The translations under genes were made by a program, and so were the position numbers. A stretch of 64,000 nucleotides of DNA from Gaeumannomyces sp. JS-464 (taxonomy: Eukaryota > Ascomycota > Sordariomycetes > Magnaporthales > Magnaporthaceae). The notes beneath the pieces were generated by a model. It made no database searches, was not told the origin of the DNA, and was given only the letters and a program-made list of their open reading frames with translations. How positions within the stretch are numbered: the stretch's first letter is position 1; each line of letters opens with the position of its first letter. Of the stretch, positions 54,343 to 64,000 are shown piece by piece. Where the stretch lies: positions 5,580,001 through 5,644,000 of the forward strand of contig NGZR01000002.1 of NCBI GenBank assembly GCA_002197995.1, in the 5' to 3' direction.

Positions 54343-55745
54343 GATGGTCGAGATAGCCAGGGCGATATTGATAGGGTTATGCAGAGGCTTCCTTTGTCGC
54401 TTGAGCAGCGGTGGTTCTCTCTGTCTATATCGCCCCTACGGACGGATGTAGGGAGGTAGAGGAGATGCGAACGTAGGAGCAACTGACAGCCTCACTTGTG
54501 CCAGTAGAAGCCCACCTGCCTGTAGGTAAGTGTCCTTCCCCAGCCGCTTGGAGAGGAGGATGGAGGGCCACCTGAGCAGTTATGTCATTGCTTTTGGCTT
54601 CATTGTCCAGACTGCTCGCTCTTGGACCGCCGAGCTTCCTTCTCGGCTGGGGTCAGGCCTTTGTTCAGCGCGGCTAAGACTCGGCCCATTCTGCGGCACG
54701 CGTGTAGGATTCAGATCTATTTGTTCTGCCTGTTGTTTCTTGTCGGCAGCTTGACCAACCAGAGAACTGCCGACCCCCTCACATAGCAAGCTCGGGCGGG
54801 GGGCTAGGTTAGCCCAGCAGACCATTTACCCCCTTGCCGGCAAAAGCTGCCGACGAAAAGGAGATGGACGAGGCAGTGACGAGTCTTGGGAGGAGAGATG
54901 CAGCAAACTCCAGCATGAAAATTGCATGTTCCACAAGCTGCGCCGCCATCGATCCCACCTGAGACCGGGAGAAGGTTGAGAATGTTGCAAAGCCATGTGC
55001 AAAAGCAACATTTGCAAGAGCTTTGTCAGTCGGTGCTCGTTCTGCCGGCGTCGGAGGTGAGTGGGGTGGACCCAGGATGCCAGGTTACTCCCGCGCAAGC
55101 CATTGCAGCGTCGTGTTGCTTGACCCGGTACAAATCTGGGGAACATCAAATGCTGCTTCTGCCCCAATAATGGCTGCGGTAATGGTGGCTGTTCGTCCGA
55201 AGTTTTAGTGGTGTGACCATGCCATTGCCGGTCGGTCGCAGCATGACCCCCACAGGCTTGACAAGCTCACGTGCCTCAACACGGCCAAGGTTCCATGGCT
55301 CTCACAAGCGCCGTGCCCGCCCTGAGAGATCCATGTTTGAAGGTGAAGAAGCACCTGCGTATCGTTAATCGTCTCTGGGATACGCGAACAGGCGGTACAG
55401 AACAACCAGAGCATGGCGTTGGCTGCGTGGGACTTCCTTGTTCTGCATATCGCCAGTGGTGGAGAAGCTCTTCGACTTTAGCCCGTGTCGTCAAGATCTA
55501 TCCGAATATGCTGCTGACATAAGCTGCCCAATCGCGCAAGGGACGATTGGGGATACTAATTCTGCCGTGCACCTCCGCCGTGACATCACTCGTAGCCGAA
55601 AGCCGGTGGTTGTTTTTTTTTTTCCGCTTTGAAATGCATGCGACTAAACGCCGCACGATACCACCACGGCAGTGACCCCCCTCGACGACGTTTCGACTCC
55701 CCCCGCATCACTCGACAACCCCCTGCAGCGGTGCCCGCTGTCGCC
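54343..55745. other. 1.4-kb divergent intergenic region
   Basis: Between the P450 (-) and ISA2 (+) starts. No supported gene. The frame upstream of 55746 is open from 55638, so a longer ISA2 N-terminus is possible. Confidence 0.55.
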
Positions 55746-56581
55746 ATGGCGTGCGCCAACTCGATATCCGCCGCCAGGCTGTTTCTGCAGATAACGTCCA
55801 GGAGGACCCTGTCGTCGACGGCGGCTGCGTCGCCCCTCCTCGACATCCTGCTTCCCCCACCAGCCGCAGCCGCCTCCCGCTTCTTTAGCAGCCGCCGCAC
55901 CTCCCCGACCCCCGCGACGGGGCTGCTGGCGCCGCTGCACGCCCACCATCCGCGCCGCCCTGGGGCCACACCACCAGGCCGGAGCCCCGGACCCCACCCC
56001 GCAAACGCCCATTTCTCCGTAACTCCGGCTCGGCGGGAGACCAAGGCCCTGTACAACCCCCAAAAGGATGAGGATGGCAACGAGATGAGTCTGGAGATTA
56101 CTCCAAGGGCGGCCAAGGTACCAGACACCGACACACCCCTTAGCATGCTCTTGGCTGGTGCTGACGCCGCAAACCCTCCCTCTAGCGGCTATCTGAGATC
56201 ATGGCCAAGGATAACAATCCGTACCTTGCCCTGCGCATCCAAGTCGAGAGCGGCGGCTGCCATGGCTTCCAATACCTGATGCGCCTCGTCACCCTCCCTT
56301 CGTCCCTTCCGACCCTCACACCATCCTCGACCTCAGATTCCTCCGAGGCATCTCAGCAGGCCATCGGCGAGGACGATACCATTTTCACATTTTCCAGTGG
56401 CGAGGACTCCGGCAGCCTGACCGCCCCCAAGATAGTCCTAGACAAGCCGTCGCTGGAGCTACTGAAAGGCAGCAAGGTCGATTTCACAATGGAACTGATA
56501 GGCTCACAGTTCAAGATCGTCGACAACCCTCTGGCGACGAGTAGTTGTGGCTGCGGCACAAGCTTTGACATCAAGATATGA
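55746..56581 (+). CDS. ISA2: Mitochondrial iron-sulfur cluster assembly protein, A-type (ISA2-like)
   Basis: A-type Fe-S scaffold/carrier needed for maturing mitochondrial [4Fe-4S] proteins together with Isa1 and Iba57. Exon 1 is 55746-56117, intron 56118-56185 (GTACCA/TAG, 68 nt) and exon 2 56186-56581; about 255 aa. The N-terminus (MACANSISAARLFLQITSRR) is a typical presequence, followed by a long Pro/Ala/Ser-rich region. The HesB-like domain starts at ITPRAAKRLSEIMAKDNNPYLALRIQVESGGCHGFQY and ends SQFKIVDNPLATSSCGCGTSFDIKI, with the three conserved cysteines (GGCHG and SCGCG). Two features favour ISA2 over ISA1: the GGCHGFQY form and the Ser/Thr-rich insert (PTLTPSSTSDSSEAS) between strands. 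An upstream in-frame ATG at 55638 exists but sits in a less likely sequence. Confidence 0.92.
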
Positions 56582-56987
56582 CCGTCGTCGTGGCCAAGGC
56601 CAGGAATGTACATGTACCTCTAGCTTGAAGATATATCCCACATCCTTGTACCGATAAATCTCACCTGCATGTAAATAAAATGCCCCTCCGGGCACGATGG
56701 GGCTTCACAGATCTGATCTACTGAGCAGTGTCGACCTCGTTGCACATGTCCGTTCACGCCGCATCAATGGGCAGGGCATAGACATCAAAGAAGAGATCCT
56801 GGGAGGCTTGATCACATTGGCCGCGGAGACGTATGCAGTTGTCTTAGAAATCATCAATTCCCACCAAAAGCCCCTGTGCTTTTGCTCAAAACGCCGTGCA
56901 TCCATGCCATTTTTGTAGTGAAAGACCGAAACAAAGCCAACCCAATCCCCTCACCCAGACACCAGGAACAGACAAACAAGAAGAAAC
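56582..56987. other. Convergent 3' region ISA2 / RPL7
   Basis: Spacer between convergent genes; 3' UTRs only. Confidence 0.6.
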
Positions 56988-58573
56988 CTAGTTCATCTGC
57001 CTAATCAGGGCGTTGATGTTCTCCTCGCGGTTGCCCAGGTCACCACCCTCGATGAAGTGCTTGAACTTGCGGGTGCGGAAGCCACCGTTGGGGTTGCTGA
57101 GCTTGAAGGGCCACAGGAAGTTGGAGGCCTGCTTGAAGTTGGGGCCGACGGTGAAGATCTCGTGGATCAGGTCCTCCACGCAGATGATGCCGTACTTGCC
57201 AAGGTTCTCCTCGATGATGGAGTTGTCAGTCAGGGCAATGCGCTGCTTGTCGACCTTGCCGTATCCGCGCTTGTAGACGAGCTCCTTGACGCTCTTCAGG
57301 TTGGGGTAGCCGTAGGCAACCCAGGGCTCGACGACCTTGATCATCTCCATAGTGGCCTTGGTGACGCGGACGAAAACACCGTTGTTGATCTGGAGAAGAC
57401 GCAGGAGCTGGAGGATCTTGCGCGGCTTGGGAGCAATCTTGTTGATACCCTTGATGCGCACGACGAAGATCAACTTCTGCTCGGCAGGGACGTAGAACTC
57501 GCCACTCTGCTTGGCGACACGGTGGAGACGGATCTTCTCGCGCTCGGCATCGCGGTACTCCTTCACGTACTTCTCAGCACGCTTGAAGATGACCTGGCGC
57601 TTCTCCTTGTTGGCCTGGAGGGGGTGAAGGGACCGTGTTAGCATGGACCGCGAGGCAAGACAGTAGCAGGCTTGTGTGGTCAAGCACGGGTTTCCTCGTG
57701 TTAAGGTCAGACCCGAAAGATGGTATGTTGCGACAGCATCGAACGAAGTCTAGTCCGCAGGGGTATGTTTTCCATCATTCCTTCCACTCCGAAAAAAGAA
57801 AATCCCACACAAGTAAAACCTCAGCTTCACTGACCTTCTTCTTGTTCTCGATCTCAGCGAGCTTCTCGGCGCGAGCCTTCTCTTGGCTCTTGCGCTTCTT
57901 GAGAAGGGTCTCAGGGACCAGGATCTGGTCGTTGGTGGGGACACTGTTCCGACACGATCAGATTAGTACGCGGTCCGGCATACCACGAATGGTATGGATC
58001 AAGAGCGCCGGTTGAGAACTGCTGCCAAGATGCGACATTCTCGGGTGGCTAACTCGAAAGATAGACTTGATCGGTGAGATGGGATCCGAAGATGCAAAGC
58101 TTTTGGTGCTCGCAAGGGAGCTCCAAAGAGCCATCGCCTCTCTGTCGACCACTGACACTCATCCGACAACACCCCATTGCAGCGAGCAAAAGCAAGCATG
58201 CTTTGGGAAAAGGTGCACGCTCGCGCTCTCAGGACCGGCCGGCCATGTTCCAGGCAGTGGTCTTGATTGGCAAGCGGCAATGGATTTAAGGGAGAAGAGA
58301 GCAGAGCTTCTTTTTCCCCAACACCCTTCGCAACATCTCTCAGTCCTCAAGCCATTATTTCAGGCCTGGGGGAAAGAGGGAGAGGCGAAGGAAAGTTCGA
58401 GCTGGCGACGATGCACAGTCACACGCCGGCCCAGGAGGGCAGGACATGTCCGCGCAGTCGACCTCCAGCGAGAGGACCACGACAATCTGCAACTTTCTCG
58501 GCGTCTCGAACCGACGACAGCAAGATCGGGCAGATCAAGGGAAAGGGAGGTTCCCATACGTAGCGGCCGACAT
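56988..58573 (-). CDS. RPL7: 60S ribosomal protein L7 (uL30)
   Basis: A cytosolic large-subunit protein of about 249 aa. Exon 1 is only 14 nt (58573-58560, MSAA plus AC). Intron 1 (58559-57944) is 616 nt long. Exon 2 (57943-57835) encodes [37 protein letters not shown]. Intron 2 (57834-57615, donor GTCAGT) holds a snoRNA. Exon 3 (57614-56988) starts [16 protein letters not shown] and contains [83 protein letters not shown] and the terminal [19 protein letters not shown]. All are strongly conserved uL30 segments. The frame is intact. A long first intron and a tiny first exon are usual for ribosomal-protein genes of filamentous fungi. Confidence 0.97.
57703..57783 (-). ncRNA. Box C/D snoRNA in RPL7 intron 2 (snR39/snR39b/snR59 type)
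   Basis: On the minus strand a C box (ATGATGG, 57778-57772, one mismatch to RTGATGA) and a D box (CTGA, 57710-57707) lie 61 nt apart. They are bracketed by a 4-bp terminal stem, AAGG (57783-57780) with CCTT (57706-57703), with one bulged A. The 14 nt directly before the D box (complement of 57711-57724) are exactly complementary to ACCCGAAAGATGGT. This is the conserved LSU rRNA stretch that contains yeast G805, A807 and, three bases further on, A817. By the D-box plus five rule the target is the G of CCCGAAA, which I equate with yeast Gm805 (the snR39b site). The yeast RPL7A and RPL7B introns host snR39 and snR59, which target A807 two bases away. I recognised the rRNA sequence from memory, not from a search. 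Confidence 0.82.
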
Positions 58574-58758
58574 TTTGGCGTCGAGGATTGAGAATGGACC
58601 TCCGAAATGGTCGTTTGGGGCTTTGAGTGTTGACTGAGGAAAAAAAAAAAAAAGAAGTCGAGATGTTCAAATTCCAGGGAGGATGGGGGAAAATACTTTG
58701 GTAAAAGGCGGTCGGTGCCGCGGGGCCCAGGTCGCTTTGTGATTGGCTCCCACCGCGG

Positions 58759-58767
58759 TTAGGGTTT
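58759..58767 (+). promoter_or_regulatory. Telobox-like element (TTAGGGTTT) in RPL7-RPS14 promoter
   Basis: TTAGGGTTT lies between the divergent ribosomal-protein starts, 225 bp before RPS14. Telomere-repeat-like boxes are common in fungal ribosomal-protein promoters. Confidence 0.55.
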
Positions 58768-58785
58768 GCAGCAATTTGTGTTTCG

Positions 58786-58794
58786 CTAGGGTTT
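58786..58794 (+). promoter_or_regulatory. Second telobox-like element (CTAGGGTTT)
   Basis: One mismatch to the first box, 27 bp downstream in the same orientation, and followed by a T-run. Confidence 0.5.
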
Positions 58795-58983
58795 TTTTTT
58801 TCGTTTTCTGCTCTTTTTTGCTTTTCTTTCTGCCGCCTTTGACCGCCCCTGGCCCCGACTGAGAGAACCTCTCCCACAAGCGCAAGTGCCTGGTATTATT
58901 CTCACTCTCCTCCCCAGCAAAGCCGGAGAGCCACCAACGACGACAACAACCACCACCCACCGTCCCCAACAACCAATCTCAAA

Positions 58984-59804
<821 letters not shown>

Positions 59805-60333
59805 GCGCGTGCGCTCGTGGGCGGGGGCTACCGCCGACTGGTGGTTGTCTTTGGGTCGGTTCTGGTTTCGCGGATCTGGGCTTCTTTTGCGGCGTTGACT
59901 ATTACGAGGGGAACGGCTTGCTATTTGCCTGGTCTCCATTTCGCGGATATGGTCGCATGATGCTTTTGGCACGGCTGCACGGGCATGAAAAAAAAAAAAA
60001 TTCTAGATAGAAAATTTCACCAGATGAATCTAACGACCGAACCTTCCTAACCGAGTTTCTCCTGAAGCAAAAGGATATGTCTAGTGCCCCTTGCGAAGCA
60101 CCCACGTTCCATACCCAAATTACCACCGACAGCTTCTATCTGATGAGTCCCACTGCAAGAAGATTTGTTGCAGCAAAGTGGGAATCATTTTCCGTGCAAA
60201 CGCCCACTCCGCCATGACGAAAGAAAATAAAATATTCACCGCAATGGGCAGCTCGCTCTAGGCCACGTTTGCGTCCATTAAAAGATGTAGTTCGTTCATG
60301 AAATCGTCACAAGAATTATCCAAACAACTCAAA
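59805..60333. other. Convergent 3' region RPS14 / RAD26-like
   Basis: 529-bp spacer with an A13 tract (59988-60000). No gene is seen. Confidence 0.6.
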
Positions 60334-63300
60334 TCAAGCGAATCGTGGCTGGCTGTTCCTGAACTCGGGCTTCAACTTCCAGATGCCTCGCATGGTCGAT
60401 CCCTGCTTGTCCAGCACGGCGACCCTGCGGAGGGCCTCTTTGAAGTCGTTGGACTGCTGGTTGGTGACACACCACTGGTTGAAGTGATCCACCAGCGCCT
60501 TGGACGCCGTCTGCCCGCCGTGGCGACGCATGAAGGGCGGGATCATGCGTATAAAATCGTTGACGCCGTACGTCGAGGTTGGCGTGCCGGAACGCGACGA
60601 GCCCGACCCACCCGCTGCTGGCGAGTTGCGGCCCCTGGCGGCACCAGCAGCGCCGCTAGCGTTTGTGCCACGGATGCCGTGACGGTCTGCGAGGCCCGAA
60701 ATGATACCGCTCGAGCCAGGCCCGGCCCTCCCGCGGCGCACGTTTGACCCGCCGCCAGGTCGGCCGACCTCTCCAACCTCTCCAGTCCACGTCACCCTTC
60801 CCGGCTCGACGTTTCGAGCCTGCTCCGCGGCGCGCCTCAGAGACGCGGCGGCGTCGGCGGCAATCCGCTCAGCCTCTCTGCGGAGAAACTCGCGGCTGGC
60901 CTGGGGCTTCTTGCTTCCTCCAGGCCCATCCATGATGTTGTCGTGCTCGAGCGCGCTGTGAACGGAGCGCGAGAAGATGCCCTCCATGATGCGGTCCTCC
61001 TCCTTCGCCGGGGCAGTGGCAGTTGTGTCCTTGAAGTCCTCCAAGCCCGCCACCCCGGCGATTCCACGCAGCTCTGCCTCATCATCTTTGTTCTGTCCCC
61101 GTTCAGGGGCCGCAGACTGGCCCCCTTGCATGAATGGGTGAGACGGAAGCAGGTAGGCGTCGGAACCTGGAGCTATCACACTCGTCGGCCCTCCCGCCTC
61201 GCCGGGCTTGGTTGCAGGTGTTCTTGCCTGGTCACCTGTGTTTTCAGATGCCTTGACTTGGCTGTCTTTGAACATTTTGCCGGTCTCGGTGTTTCCCTCC
61301 TCGTAAGAAGCCAGCGTGAAGAGGTTGTGGAGATCCTGCATGGTCGCAAAGCCATTGCGCTGTGAGGGGTCCTTCAGGACCTTGTTCGTCAAGAACTGCT
61401 TGAAGATCTGTCGCTGGTAGATCTTCTCCTCGATCGTGCCGGCCGTCATGAGCCGGTAGATTGTCACTTCTTTCTTCTGGCCAAGCCTCCACGCCCGTTC
61501 TCTGGCCTGGACGTCGGTGGACGGATTCCAGTCCGGATCGAATATGATGACACGATCGGCACCCGTTAGGTTGACTCCGAGTCCGCCCACCTTGGTAGTG
61601 AGAAGAAAGACGTCCAGCTCAGGTGCGTTATTGAACTGGTCTACCAGAGCCTGACGCTCTTTGATGGGAGTCCTGCCATCCATCCTGAGATATCTGATGC
61701 CATCCTGTCGTCGCACGAAGGCCTCCAGGATGTCCAGCATCTGCGTGCCCTGGGAAAACAGCAGTGTTTTGTGGCCGAAGCGCTTCCATATGTGGAGGAG
61801 AGCCTTGACCACCTGCATCTTTCCCGACTTGCTGGCACTGCCCCAGCGATATGACGGGTCGCCTCGCACGGTAGGGTCGAGGAGATCTGGGTGGTTGCAA
61901 ACTTTGCGGAGCTGATCGATGCCAAAGAAGGACTTTCTAGTGCCGTTCAGGATCTGATCCATCTCCTTAGATGACAGAAATTGCTCGTAGGCACTCCTCT
62001 GGATCTGCGTCAGCCTGCAAAATAGCACCTGCTCGCTCTTCTTTGGAAGATCGGCGGCGACGTCGGCCTTGATGCGCTGAAGCAGGTACGGACTGATGGC
62101 GTCTTTGAGAGTTTCGGCACACTTTTGGGCCGTCATAATCTGCAGGTTTGTAGCGTTGGCATAGCCGCCAAGCCGGATGGGTATCTCGATATTGTTGCGA
62201 AATTCGTGGAGAGTGCCGAGACGCATGGGATATATAAAGTCAAAGAGAGACCATAACTCGACGAGGTTATTCTGGATCGGCGTGCCTGAGAGGATGATCC
62301 TATTGGCCGTTCGAAGCTCCTTGCAATACACCGTGAGAGCAGTGTTTGGGTTCCGGATCTTGTGGCCCTCATCCAGCACGGCATAGTCCCACTCCACTGG
62401 GATCAGGATGTCCCCGTAGGCTTGCAGACCAGCGTATGTTGTCACGAGGACGTGACCATCCTTGACCACGCGGTCAACAATCTTCTTTGCCGCCTTGGCA
62501 CCCTCTTCTTCTTTGGCCCCTCCTCGTCGCCGGACGAAAGCTCCTCGTCCTCCAAGCGACCCTCACTTCGAACGTCAAGCATACCGCTGCCGGAGGAGTG
62601 TAGAATGGATACTCGAAGTGGGGGCCACCATCGGTGAAACTCATTCACCATTGCTGCAACAGGGTGGCTGGGGCCACGACGATGACAGGGCGGGTAAGCT
62701 TTTGGCTGTAGTGAAGTGCAGCCACGAACGAGATCAGCTGAACAGTTTTGCCCAGTCCCATCTCGTCGCCAACAATGCCGCCGACATTTTGCTCGAAGAG
62801 CTCAGAAAGCCACCGCACTCCAGTCTTCTGGTAGTCGAACAGGGCTGGGTATATATCGCCCGGGAGCTTGAGCCCATTGTCAAACTCATGGTCCGGCTGG
62901 TCCGGCGACGGTTTGAACCACTCATCGATGGACTTGTCATCGACAGCCTCCTCGCCGCGGGCAATCTGGCGACGCAACCGAGCGTTCCTTCTCCGCTCGA
63001 CCCACGTAGACAATCTCTTTCGATAGACGCCCTCGTTGCCGTCATCTATCCCACTAAGATCGACAGTGGCTTCATCCTCCTCGGATGCTGCAGCGCTCTT
63101 TTTGGCCTTCTTGCGCTTGGACTTGACTGGAGTGGCAGTCATGTCTGCGCTGTCGTACCCAGCCTCCGAGACAGCATCTTCAGGCGATGCAGGCCCTGAC
63201 GATGGTTGGAAGTCGTCATCGGAGGCGGCAGAAGATGCGGCAATCTTGCGCTTCTTGCGGGGCCGGAGCGAAAACTCGGACTCGACGGCCGATGGGGGCT

Positions 63301-63916
63301 CAGGGCCGTCGGCAAATCCGGGAGCGCGCAGGTTCTGATGCGACCGAGGGCCTCGATCATCATCGGCCTTCTCCAGCTGTACTGCAGCAGCCTCGTCCTC
63401 GGCCTCGATGATGGCGTCTGCGAGCTCTCCCTCGACACCCTCGGGCCTTGGTCCGCCAAACTTTGCAAAAGGCGTGATCTTGCCTGTCCGGATGAGATAG
63501 TCCCGCTGTGTCTCACCCGTCAGCTTTTTAGTCCCTTTGCCGCCGTCAGCCGAGCCGCCGCCCTCCTCCTTGTGCCTTTGCTGGATGCGCTGGCTCAAGT
63601 CCAGGATGTCCCTGTCGATCTGGGCTATGGCGGTCTTTGTTTGCTCGATCTCGTTGCGGGTGCGCTGCATCGTTGCTGCAGGGAGACCGCGGCTCTCGGC
63701 CTTCCGGAGCAGGGCCCGGAGCTTTTCGGAGAGCTTCTTCTGGTCGGCTTCGGCCTTGACAATGCGCTTCTGGTCCTTCTCGTCCTCGGCATCTATGAGA
63801 GCGAGGTTGGCCTGGTGCGTGATGTCGCGCGCAAGTTCATCCTGGTCGCGCACATTCTCTGTGAGGCCGGCGAGCGCTGCCGCCTCGTCCAATTGGGCGT
63901 TGTCGGCGGCAGACAT
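60334..63916 (-). CDS. RAD26: SWI2/SNF2 ATPase of the RAD26/CSB family (transcription-coupled repair), two frameshifts
   Basis: A nuclear DNA translocase that remodels RNA polymerase II stalled at DNA lesions; about 1194 aa, start ATG at 63916 (MSAADNAQ). The N-terminal third has a coiled coil (IVKAEADQKKLSEKLRALLRK) and acidic/basic disordered parts with nuclear signals (RPRKKRK, KSKRKKAKK). Helicase motifs follow: I GDEMGLGKTVQ, Ia VVAPATLLQQW, II LDEGHKIRNP, III LSGTPIQNNLVELWSLFDFI, IV KTLLFSQGTQMLDIL, V TTKVGGLGVNLTGADRVI, VI DVQARERAWRLGQKKEV. The C-terminus ends with a conserved helical domain (SKALVDHFNQW...FKEALRRVA). Two G deletions on the coding strand break the frame: at 62648-62649 (CAATGG[G]TGAATGAG) and at 62501-62503 (KKR-GAKAAKKIVD). 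With both restored the total is 1195 codons including the stop. Confidence 0.93.
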
Positions 63917-64000
63917 TGTGACCAAGTGAGCGCCGAAGGCACGGCGCACCAGATGAAGGAGCCAAGGAGCACGGTGTTGGGGAGAAGGGCGCAACTACTT

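Overview
The window is nuclear DNA of a filamentous ascomycete (Pezizomycotina), most likely a Sordariomycete. The evidence is short GT-AG introns of about 60-150 nt, GC-rich third codon positions, and a gene set that is only fungal: the ERMES subunit MDM10, scytalone dehydratase, an ALR-type CorA transporter, a DUF4360 secreted protein, a TENA/THI-4 protein and CYP52-like and pisatin-demethylase-like P450s. No bacterial operons or plasmid or phage modules are present. I could not fix the species.

Layout. 0-5.7 kb: an edge-truncated RS-rich ORF, a small single-pass membrane protein (-) and a long gene-poor stretch. 5.7-13.1 kb: NmrA-like reductase (-), CYP52-like P450 (+), an intron-containing tRNA-Asp(GTC) (+) and a ZIP zinc transporter (-). 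15-21.9 kb: MDM10 (-), a small three-exon membrane protein (+), scytalone dehydratase of DHN-melanin synthesis (+) and an amino-acid/choline-type permease (-). 21.9-25.5 kb: gene-free, with an AT-shifted relic. 25.5-34.7 kb: DUF4360 secreted protein, DUF2293 protein, TDT (sulfite/dicarboxylate) transporter and an unknown coiled-coil protein, all (+). 35.5-42.7 kb: TAP-like secreted alpha/beta hydrolase, lactonase-like alpha/beta hydrolase, aldehyde dehydrogenase and a secreted CBM52-like protein, all (+). 43.1-54.3 kb: single-pass membrane protein (-), CorA/ALR transporter (-), TENA/THI-4 protein (+), duplicated beta-trefoil secreted protein (+) and a second P450 (-). 55.7-64 kb: housekeeping block with ISA2 (+), RPL7 (-) and RPS14 (+) divergently transcribed, and the RAD26/CSB-type ATPase (-).

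Two results stand out. First, intron 2 of RPL7 holds a box C/D snoRNA. Its 14-nt guide matches the universally conserved 25S rRNA stretch around yeast G805-A807, and the yeast RPL7 paralogs host snR39 and snR59, which act at this same place. Second, 12 of about 25 protein genes are broken by single-base indels, 20 in all. Sixteen are losses and four are gains, and most lie in or beside short homopolymers. Correcting each one, together with the inferred introns, gives total coding lengths divisible by three and restores family motifs. Essential-type genes (RAD26, CorA) are affected, so consensus sequence error is the likeliest explanation rather than mass pseudogenisation. A cluster of four indels in 30 bp of the CYP52-like gene is the least easy to dismiss.

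The genes are mostly unrelated neighbours. I see no secondary-metabolite cluster, no CRISPR-like array and no intact transposon. Functional links are limited: RPL7 and RPS14 share a roughly 410-bp promoter with two telobox-like elements, and the hydrolases, aldehyde dehydrogenase and secreted binding proteins at 35-43 kb fit a saprotroph's extracellular degradation repertoire.
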